The notes beneath the pieces are model-generated. The model made no database searches. It saw nothing but the letters and a program-made list of their open reading frames with translations, and had not been told where the DNA came from. Position numbers and translations under genes: made by a program. From contig JAKSZP010014522.1 of the NCBI GenBank assembly GCA_022478985.1, positions 165,074 to 229,073 on the forward strand: a stretch of DNA of 64,000 bases. Direction: 5' to 3'. The stretch comes from Massospora cicadina. Its lineage: Eukaryota > Entomophthoromycota > Entomophthoromycetes > Entomophthorales > Entomophthoraceae. Shown one piece after another: positions 57,179-64,000 of the stretch (the stretch's first letter is position 1; the number at the start of each line of letters is the position of its first letter).

Positions 57179-58440
57179 CTGAATAAGAGTAAGAAGCATT
57201 AAATGTGTGTGGGTTAAGGAGAAGTTATACAAAGGCGCGATCTTTCAGCGTACCTCCTCAGTATGCTCCCCATAACTCTTTGTGGAGAAAGCCGATGGAA
57301 CTTTTCGCCCTTTCATAGATTATGGGAACCTAAACAATGTCACTGCAACAGATCTTTATCCCATCCCATTGGATGCACAGATTTTTCTTTATGTAGAAAA
57401 GACTAAAGTCTTTTCCAAACTGGATTTCCTTAATGCGTTCAATCAGATCTAGATTAATAAGGGCAGGAGTGGTTAACTGCATTCCATACCAGAAAAGGGA
57501 TTCTCCAGTTTTGGGTCATGCCCTTTGGGCTTAAGAATGCTTTTGCTATCTTTCAACGCCAGATTGATGTGGCTTTGGGGCAGTGTTGAGGGTATGCATG
57601 GTTGCCTACAAGGACGATAGTCTGGTGTTTTCCCCTGATCATGAGTCCCATGCAGTACACCTTTGGCAAGTGGTGGAGAGGTTAAAGGCAGTCCGCCTCA
57701 TGCTGAAGATCAGCAAGTGAGAATTTCAAGTCCCAAGTCACTTTTCTGGGAAACGTCGTGTTTGACCAAGGACATATGATAACTCTTAACAGGGGAATGC
57801 AATTCGTGAGTGGCCCACCCCCACTTCAGTCAAGGAATTGAGGAGTTTTTTGGGTACATGTACATTCCTTGAGAAGTTCACGCCCAATCTTTCTGAGGTG
57901 GCAGCGCCCTTGTATAAAGCCAGTGGTGAAAACTTGCTTCAGTGGTCCCCCGTTTTTAAAGGTAATTTCAAGTAGTAAAGTGAATACTGTTGTCCACGTC
58001 CATCCTTTGCCATATTGATCCTTCAAAGGAGCTCATTGTGTCTACTTGCCTCCAACTTCGCTATAGCGGCTGCCTTATTACAAGTAGGCGAAGATGAAAT
58101 AGAGCATCTGGTAGGATACTTTAGAAAATGTCTTTGCCCAAGTAAAACTACGCTGTTTACTACAAAGAGTTACTAGCAGTGGTAGAGGCGCTGACTTATT
58201 AGCGTCATCACTTTCATGGCTCTTCCCAACCTTTCCATGTACGTACAGATCACTGTGCCTTACTGTAATACTGCGCTCCACAAATCTTAACTCCACGGCA
58301 GACCCATTGGCATGAGACCCTTGCCCAATTTGCATTTTCTTATGAGTTCACCAAGGGCAAGAAGAATTTGTTGGCGAATGCTTTGAGCCGCAACCCTGCA
58401 TTAGCTACCAATACAAAGGAGGAAGAGATTCATAACAACC
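57179..58440 (+). pseudogene. C1 reverse transcriptase and RNase H
   Basis: Motifs follow in many frames: FRPFIDYGNLN-like at 57305-57335, KLDFLNAFNQI at 57415-57450, [20 protein letters not shown] at 57517-57575 and the polymerase box as AYKDDSLVFS at 57604-57633, where Leu of the usual YLDD is Lys. RNase H pieces are at 58020-58260 and the tail with EFTKGKKNLLANALSRNPAL at 58345-58400. Very decayed. Confidence 0.78.
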
Positions 58441-58499
58441 AGTTGATGATTCTTCCGGGTAAGATTACATCTCAATTTCCCTCTTCCATGGCCAAAACG

Positions 58500-59570
58500 C
58501 CAGCACTTAGACCTCTGGAAAATGCGGAGGAATACAGTATGTTCAGAAAGGTAGTCCTTTCTCAGCCGCTATCAGCTGAATATACTATGGTACTTGCTAA
58601 GAGCGCTTTGAATTGAGAGGACTTATCCATGGGTTATCACATAAAAGATGAGATGGTGTGGTTCCAGGGGCGCCTATGGGTTCCTTCTGGGCCACTGCGC
58701 CTGGAAATTGTCCAGGACCATCATGATGGAATCACCATTTGTCATCCTAAGAAGGCAAAGACCTTAGAGTTGATACGACGCACTTACAATGGAAGGGTTT
58801 TCCTGCTCAGGTGGAGCGGTATTGTAAAGAGCGCCTGATCTGCAATCAAATGAAACCCAATCGTCAACCTTTAGCGGGGTTGTTGGTACCAGTTCATAAG
58901 GCTGAAGGGCCCTGGACTTCCTATCAGTGGATTTCATTGTGAAATTACCTGTTTCTGATGGTTATAATGCCACCATGGTGGTAATGGACCATTTTATGAA
59001 GTTCGCCCACTTCATTCCTTGCAGAACTACAACAACCGCGGCTGAGATGGCTAGGCTCTTCGTCACTCATGTGTTTGCGCTTCATGGGGTCCCCAAGAAA
59101 TTATCAGTGACCAGGGACCCAGTTTACCTCCGTCTTTTGGGAAGAATTGTGTAAGACTCTTCAGATTTTCCCGTGCCATTCAACTGCCTATCACCCCAAT
59201 CAGATGGGCAAACTGAACGAGTAAACCAGTGCTTGGAACAGTTCCTGCGGTGTTACACTGCTGTGGATCATTCTGCTTGGGTTCCTCACCTTCATATGGC
59301 CCAGTTTAGCTACAACAACACTTTTTATTCTTCAATTGGTGGCCCCCATTTTTCACCAAATATGGTTTTAACCTCATCTTTAACATGGAGCCCATCTGTG
59401 GATCTAAAGTTGAAGCAGTGGTGGATTTTTCCAAGATTATCAAGAAAGTACATCAGGGGTTTCCCACGAGTTTGGAGGTGGCAACACAAATATATAAGGA
59501 GAACGCTGATGGTAAGTGATGAGTGGGTCCAGCGTACAAAGAAGGGGATCTCGTGATGCTTGATGCCCTT
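58500..59570 (+). pseudogene. C1 integrase
   Basis: Frame 58629-58838 carries the zinc-site region (LEIVQDHHDG, CHPKKAKTLELIRRTYNG, where the usual H...H and later CKERLICNQ in another frame match). The core follows: MDFIVKLP with D at 58930, GVPKKLSVTRDPV where the SDRGP Asp box is shifted, and the E in SDGQTERVNQ at 59215. The frame 59173-59556 continues to YNNTFYSSIGG. Several shifts. Confidence 0.82.
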
Positions 59571-59639
59571 AACACCCCTATCAAGAAGCCATAAAAAATC
59601 TGGGAACAAAGAGGATTGGCTCTTACTGCAATGTTAGAA

Positions 59640-60030
59640 AGATGAGCCACACCTCATACCAGTTGGATCTTCCTCTTCATTTTCATATCTCTTCTGTCTT
59701 TCATGAGAGCAAATTGATGTTGTTTGAGGGCCACCCACCAGAGACTCCTGAGACTTATCTCGTGGATGGGGTGCCAGAGTGGGAAGTGGAGAAAATAGTA
59801 TCCTCCCTGCAGAGTAAAGAGAAAACTTGAGTACCTGGTATCTTGGAAGGGATTCGAAGCAGTAGAGAACAGTTGGGTACCAACGCGTGACTGTGTACAT
59901 ACCCAAGACCTGATTAATGCTTTCCACAATCATTTTCCCCAGGTCGCCAGATCCCAGTCAAATCAAACCATTGCCCAATGAATTTGGCCTCAGCCCACAA
60001 GAACTTTCCCTGGCGCAAGCCCCTGAGGGT
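59640..60030 (+). pseudogene. C1 integrase tail and chromodomain
   Basis: Frame 59642-59830 has the end of the integrase module (SYQLDLPLHFHISSVFHESK) and the chromodomain start (PEWEVEKIV). It continues one frame away at 59820-59930 as KLEYLVSWKGFEAVENSWVP and DLINAFHNHFP, matching the chromodomain consensus including the ENSW box. The pol stop lies about 30 bases before the polypurine tract, as in the other family C copies. Confidence 0.85.
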
Positions 60031-60060
60031 GGGTTGAGCCCCAAAAGGAGGAGAGGGTAA

Positions 60061-60452
60061 TTCATGGTTAGAAAATGACATCTTAATTTGGATCAATGTT
60101 GAAGAGAAAGCATGTTGGGAGGCCAAGAAGGTGAAGTTGGAAGGCCTCCTTGACTTCAAACATACCATAGATCAACGCTTAGTCAAGGCAAAGTATGCCC
60201 AGGTTGGTTCTATGATGTAAGAGAAGTTTGGCCCTGTATAACAGCAGGTGCTTTAAAATGAACTAGCTTTGTGGTGAATGAAAATGGTTCGCTTTGGTTT
60301 TTAGGTGAACGGGGACATGAACACGTTCAGTTTTCATAATTTTCAGCTCAGACCAGCCGCTTCTACAATCATCTACCTGTTTTCAGTCAATTACCAAGTA
60401 TAGTGTATTGCCCGATGGAAGCGTGCACTTATTGGTGCACCTCAGCTTAGAC
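60061..60452 (+). repeat. C1 3' LTR, first part
   Basis: 392 bases collinear with the first half of 54960-55819. It stops where the minus-strand element starts at 60453; the remainder should lie beyond the window. Contains another copy of the U3 frame (SWLENDILIWINVEEKACWE, KKVKLEGLLDFKHTIDQ) with stops. Confidence 0.8.
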
Positions 60453-60629
60453 TGTAAGGAGAGTGTCTATAGCTCTCCTGTTTCTAGCGTGGTGCACTGT
60501 GCACAGAGCTAATGCAAGAAAACTAGCCGTTAGTACCAAAGCTACTAGAGACCAGCAGAGGGTGCTGGAGCAATAATAACTAAAGCAAAGAAGTGCGATA
60601 GATAACCAACCAAAATTTACACGGTGCAC
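60447..60629 (-). other. Hydrophobic open frame in C2 LTR (R/U5 side)
   Basis: CSSTLCWSLVALVLTASFLA then LALCTVHHARNRRAIDTLLT, an apparent single membrane helix plus a basic tail; first ATG at 60629. Same frame as 55652-55819. A similar hydrophobic run followed by ARTRRVVSGVL occurs in the family E LTR, but no relationship is proven. Confidence 0.4.
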
Positions 60630-61291
60630 AAGGAGAGAAGGGGCAAACTTCCCAGGTTGGTACCTGGGCGAACCAACGGTGCACTAGGGGATAATTTCAT
60701 CATATTTAAATGGAATGGTTAATGTAGCACGAGACCTCAATGAAAAAGTCCGCGCACAGGATTGTCCAAAATAACATTTAATAAAACGGTAAAAACGAAG
60801 AATTTTAATGTTGAAAAGTCAAAAAACAAGGCTTGTTGGTCATGAAAATCAAAATTTAAACAGCTTCAGGGTAATTTGGGGTTCGCCAAAGCGGTCCCAA
60901 GCACTGATTTACCAATAGGCAAACACTTCCATCTGAATGGCAGTATACGCCAAAACTGACTTCACTTGAGTAATCAAATGAAGTTGTACTCTACCCAAAT
61001 GCATAATTTTGTGAATGGAACGGGTTTTCAAACCCCCATTCCCCAGTAAACTGAATTAAACCATCTTCGTTAATTAAATAGCATGTCTGTTTTAACGCCT
61101 GATCTGATACAAGGGGCTGGATGTTAGGCACCACACTAGTATCAACCTGTGCATATATTTGACTTGTACCCAGCGTTGGTCTACTGTGTTCTTGAGGTCA
61201 GGGAGGGCCTGAAGCTTCACCTTCTGGGCCTCCTGTCGCCCAGCCTTATCCTTGGGGTTGGTCCCCACTATCATGTCATTTAACCATGGCA
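60453..61291 (-). repeat. C2 3' LTR, complete
   Basis: 839 bases with intact ends: minus strand TGCCATGG to CTCCTTACA. Reference copy for the family C LTR. Confidence 0.88.
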
Positions 61292-61292
61292 T
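60940..61292 (-). CDS. U3 open reading frame of family C, reference copy (C2)
   Basis: The ATG at 61292-61290 is made of the last A of the polypurine tract and the first two bases (TG) of the LTR. It reads MPWLNDMIVGTNPKDKAGRQ and QKVKLQALPDLKNTVDQRWV, QVKY. An extra TA near 61150 then shifts the frame; the original frame is recovered as AQVDTSVVPNIQPLVSDQAL, KQTCYLINEDGLIQFTGEWG, FENPFHSQNYAFG and a TAG. About 110 codons in two frames. It follows pol by about 20 bases, on the sense strand, in the place occupied by U3-encoded accessory genes in some retroviruses. No known domain. Coding status is inferred from recurrence in four LTRs. Confidence 0.5.
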
Positions 61293-61309
61293 TACCCTCT
61301 CCTCCTAAC

Positions 61310-61800
61310 AGGGCTCAACCCCCTCCAGGGGCTTGCGCTAGGGAAAAGTTCTTGTGGGCTGGGGCCAACTTCATTGCGGCAACAGTCAGTTTGGGTTGAG
61401 AGCCAGCGGCCTGGGGGAAACGCTTATGGAAGGCTTCAATCAGATCTTAAGCATGCACACAGTTGCATGCTGGAACCTAACTGTTCTCTGCAGCTTCAAA
61501 ACCCTTCTAAGATACCAGGTACTCTAGTCTTCTTTTTACATGGTGTGAGGCTATAATTTCCTCCACTTCCCACTCTGGCGCCCCTTCCACGAGATAGGCA
61601 TCAGGAGTCTCTGGTGGGGGGCCCTCAAACAATGTCAATTTGCTCTCATGAAAGACAGAGAAGACCTGAAATGAAGAGGGAAGATTTAGCTGGTATGAGG
61701 CATGGCCCACCTTTCTAACAATGCAGTAAGGGCCAATCCTCTTTGGTCCCAGCCTCTTGCATGTCTGCTTGATAGGGATGTTACAAGCATCAAGCATCAC
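61310..61800 (-). pseudogene. C2 integrase tail and chromodomain
   Basis: Frame 61800-61507: RIGPYCIVRKVGHASYQLNL and FQVFSVFHESKLTLFEGPPP (GPY/F-type module), then PEWEVEEIIASHHVKRRLEY (chromodomain), stopping after LVS. The chromodomain end (WKGFEAAENSWVP, DLIEAFHKRFP) lies in the next frame to about 61420, followed by a spacer that ends APGGG and TGA at about 61315, the natural pol stop shared with 25640. Confidence 0.85.
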
Positions 61801-61899
61801 GAGATCCCTTCCTTATACGCTAAACCCACTTGGCGCTTACCATCAGCATTCTTCTTATACACTAGCATTGCCGCCTCCAAACTTGTGGAAACCCCTAGT

Positions 61900-62730
61900 G
61901 GACCTTCTTAATAGTCTTATCAAAGTCCACCACTGCTTCAACCTTAGATCCACAGCTGGGCTCCATGTTAAAGGCGGGGTTAAAGCCATGGTTGGCAAAA
62001 AGGGGAACAACCAATTGAAGAATGCAAAGTGTTGTTGTAACTAAATTGGGCCATAGGAAGGTGAGAAACCTAATCTGAATGATCCACGGCAGTGTAACAC
62101 CGCAGAAACTGTTTTAAGCACTGGTTCACTCATTCAGCCTGCCCATCTGATTGGGGTGATAGGCAGTTGAATGGCAGGGGAAAATCTGAAGAGTTTTACA
62201 CAATTCTTCCCAAAGATGGAGGTAAACTGGGACCCCGGTCACAGATAATTTCTTGAGGAACCCCATGGAGTGCAAACACATCGGTGACAAAAAGTCTAGC
62301 CATCTCAGCCGCGGTTGTTGTAGTTCTGCAAGGAACGAAGTGGGCGAACTTCATAAAATGGTCCACCACCACCATGATGGCATCATAACCATCAAAAGCA
62401 GATAATTCCACAATAAATACACTGATAAGGAAGTCAGGGCCCTTCAGCCTTTTGGACCGGTACCAACAAACCCCCCTAAAGGTTGACGATTGGGTTTCAT
62501 TTGATTGCAGATCAGGCGCTCTTTACAATACCGCCCCACCTGAGCAGGAAAACCCTTCCATTGTAAGTGCGTCGTATCAACTCTAAGGTCTTTGCCTTCC
62601 CAGGATGACAAATGGTGATTTCATCATGATGGTCCTGGACAATTTCCAGGCGCAGTGGCCCAGAAGGAACCCATAGGCGCCCCTGGAACCACACCATCTC
62701 ATCTTTTATGTGATAACCCATGGATAAGTC
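61900..62730 (-). pseudogene. C2 integrase
   Basis: Zinc-site region in 62721-62512 (DHHDEITICHPGKAKTLELI), core in 62411-62196 (GYDAIMVVVDHFMKFAHFVP, GVPQEIICDRGPS, the second catalytic Asp present in CDRGP). The QTERVN-like part is near 62130-62110 in another frame and starts SDGQ (minus strand). Several stops separate the parts. Confidence 0.82.
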
Positions 62731-63264
62731 CTCTCAATTCAAAGCGCTCTTAGCAAGTACCATAGTATATTCAGCTGATAGCGGCTGAGAAAGGACTACC
62801 TTTCTGAACATACTGTATTCCTCCGCATTTTCCAGAGGTCTAAGTGCTGGCGTTTTGGCCATGGGAGTGGGAAGTTGAGATAAAATCTTACCTGGTGGAA
62901 TCATCAACTGGGTGTTATAAACCTCTACCTCCTTTGGATCAGGAGCTAAAGCATGGTTTCAACTTAAAGCATCTGCCAAACCATTATCCTTGCCCTTGGT
63001 GAACTCATAATAAAAGGCAAATTGGGCAAAGGTCTCATGCTAACAGGTCTGCCGTGGGGTTAGGATATGAGGGGCGCAGTAGTACAGCAAGGCACAGTGA
63101 TCTGTATGTACACAGAAAGGTTGGGGGAGCCATGCAAGTGATAACACCAATAAGTCAGCGCCTCTACCACTGCTAGTAACTCTTTGTTGTAAAAGGCATA
63201 ATTTAACTCAGGCAAAGACATCATGGGAAAGTACTGATGGGAAGCACCAGAAACGAGATAGTCA
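62731..63264 (-). pseudogene. C2 RNase H and linker, truncated
   Basis: Minus strand, from 63264 down: QYFPMMSLPELNYAFYNKEL gives the RNase H segment, then YWCYHLHGSPNLSV and TDHCALLYYCAPH, then ETFAQFAFYYEFTKGKDNGL and ADAL. The linker to integrase shares MAKTPALRPLENAEEYSMFR with C1 (58490-58560). Cut at 63264 by the family B insertion. Confidence 0.75.
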
Positions 63265-63763
63265 TGTCGCGATTCTGATATGACTGGATGATAAGCCCTA
63301 GGTCATGAGGGTGGGATGGATGGATCCGCCAAGATTGATATGAGTAATGGTAATTTGAGCACCTCGAATTTAGGCGATATTGGGTTGTTGGAAAATCGCC
63401 TCAAATTGGGTGTCATGAGATTAATGAATGAAGAATTGGCGTAACCAATGAGATATGGTGAATTGAGTTACTAAGCCGTGTAAGTGGTATCATCTGAAGT
63501 TGCTACGATATAAGCAGGATGAGATGATTGAGGTTTAGTTAGGCTTTTGTAGTTTCAGGCATTAGCAGAACAGCGGGAATCAGCTGTACTAAATATATTA
63601 ACAAAGAAGAGTTGTGGGAGCAAGTGCTCCATTTTATTTTATAAGTCTATTCTTTTCTTTTCAGGACAACAATCCTCACATCGTTGATCCTAGCTGCTCA
63701 GTGGGTTGATCCCTGTGCCAAAACCCTTCAGTGTATCCCTCACATAATGCCAATTTTATAACA
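63265..63763 (+). repeat. Family B 5' LTR, second copy
   Basis: 499 bases, TGTCGCGATTCTGATATGAC to TTTATAACA. Shares GTTGTGGGAGCAAGTGCTCC with 26467 and 31906. Confidence 0.88.
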
Positions 63764-63764
63764 G

Positions 63765-63782
63765 TGGTGCTCACTATAGGGG
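63765..63782 (+). promoter_or_regulatory. Primer-binding site, second family B copy
   Basis: TGGTGCTCACTATAGGGG; one change from the common sequence. Confidence 0.78.
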
Positions 63783-63789
63783 GCCCATT

Positions 63790-64000
63790 GAAAAATATAA
63801 TATGATAAAAACTCAGTTGCAGCTATGTTGCATCAATGTAGTTTTGATAAATATCTTACCTAACACTCTGGGTCAGTTGCCTATGTGGAACTGAAACTGG
63901 CGTTGGATGCTGTGCTTAAAAAACAAGATGAGCTGATCCAGGAGGTCTACTGCAATAAGCTGCCCCACTTAATCGCGAAGGGATTATTTATGGGTACTTT
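63790..64000 (+). pseudogene. Family B gag start, truncated by the window end
   Basis: Broken frame with YVELKLALDAVLKKQDELIQ and EVYCNKLPHLI, the N-terminal Gag segment of family B. A stop near 63864 precedes it. Confidence 0.65.

Larger units (their letters stand above)
54960..60452 (+). mobile_element. C1: family C chromodomain Gypsy element, 3' LTR interrupted
   Basis: 5' LTR 54960-55819, internal region with protease, RT, RNase H, integrase and chromodomain on the plus strand, polypurine tract GGAGGAGAGGGTAA (60047-60060), then the first 392 bases of the 3' LTR (60061-60452), where a minus-strand family C element has inserted. Only about 800 bases separate the 5' LTR from the protease, too short for a normal gag, so gag is deleted or rearranged. 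Pol is full of stops and shifts. Confidence 0.85.
60453..63264 (-). mobile_element. C2: family C element inserted in the C1 3' LTR
   Basis: Minus-strand element with its 3' LTR at 60453-61291, polypurine tract GGAGGAGAGGGTAA (minus strand, 61292-61306), chromodomain, integrase and RNase H up to 63264, where a family B element interrupts it. The rest lies outside the window. The five bases before it are TAGAC. Its protein is nearly the same as C1 in integrase (frames 62721-62512 and 58629-58838 differ at only a few residues), so the two are close relatives. Confidence 0.85.
63265..64000 (+). mobile_element. Second family B element, 5' end only
   Basis: 5' LTR 63265-63763, primer-binding site 63765-63782, and the beginning of gag, cut by the window end. 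Diverged from the 26116 copy but collinear with it in LTR, primer site and gag (AYVELKLALDAVLKKQDELI against YAELKLALDAVLQWKKEF). Inserted in C2 with AGTCA before it. Confidence 0.88.

Noticed and set aside
1..64000. Prokaryotic features, CRISPR array, rRNA, intact tRNA, host gene with introns
   Set aside because: No regular repeat-spacer arrays, no rRNA-like conserved blocks, no foldable tRNA and no multi-exon coding pattern were seen; nearly all coding text is retrotransposon.

Overview
This is a eukaryotic, transposon-saturated window with no host gene I can support. Almost every coding signal belongs to LTR retrotransposons of the Ty3/Gypsy superfamily or to LINE (non-LTR) elements, most of them broken by stops and frameshifts and many nested in one another. 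The LINEs have a Tad1-like layout (ORF1 with one CX2CX4HX4C knuckle; ORF2 with endonuclease, reverse transcriptase and a C-terminal Cys/His region), and two Gypsy families carry an integrase chromodomain. Together these suggest a repeat-rich filamentous fungus, perhaps a basidiomycete. I hold that only moderately; no host gene or rRNA fixes the taxon. The family letters used here (A, B, C, E, N, G1) are mine.

Layout. 1-1310: end of a family A element and its LTR. 1456-5804: an old minus-strand Gypsy (G1) with a B-type LTR and no recognisable integrase. 5822-11098: a full-length minus-strand LINE (LINE-1) with a 17-bp target duplication, inserted beside G1. 11116-13895 and 19158-20462: AT-rich DNA without genes, split by a second minus-strand LINE (LINE-2, 13909-19144, 13-bp duplication). 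20463-24726: a decayed ORF1-like relic and a third LINE on the plus strand, interrupted by a solo B-type LTR. 24727-25975: LTR and pol tail of a family C element. 26116-32050: a complete-structure family B element with 5-bp duplication TATGC. 33000-34112: a gag-protease fragment. 34635-47252: a 12.6-kb family A element (5-bp duplication CGTGG) that contains an unidentified plus-strand coding relic and a non-autonomous LTR element (N, 37806-40969). 48170-53865: the best-preserved chromodomain Gypsy (E). 54960-60452: a plus-strand family C element whose 3' LTR is cut by a minus-strand family C element (60453-63264), itself cut by another family B element that runs off the window (63265-64000).

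How the parts relate. Families A, B and N share the same primer-binding site, so N, which has no pol, could be moved by A/B enzymes. The most unusual signal is coding capacity inside LTRs. Family C LTRs carry an open frame that starts at the first bases of U3, where the polypurine tract supplies the A of the ATG, and its protein pattern recurs in four copies. Family E LTRs hold open sense frames too, and the N element's reading frame runs on into its U3. Premature stops in the better-preserved frames are largely TGA or TAG explicable by C-to-T change, often at CpG, which fits a RIP-like or methylation-driven decay.
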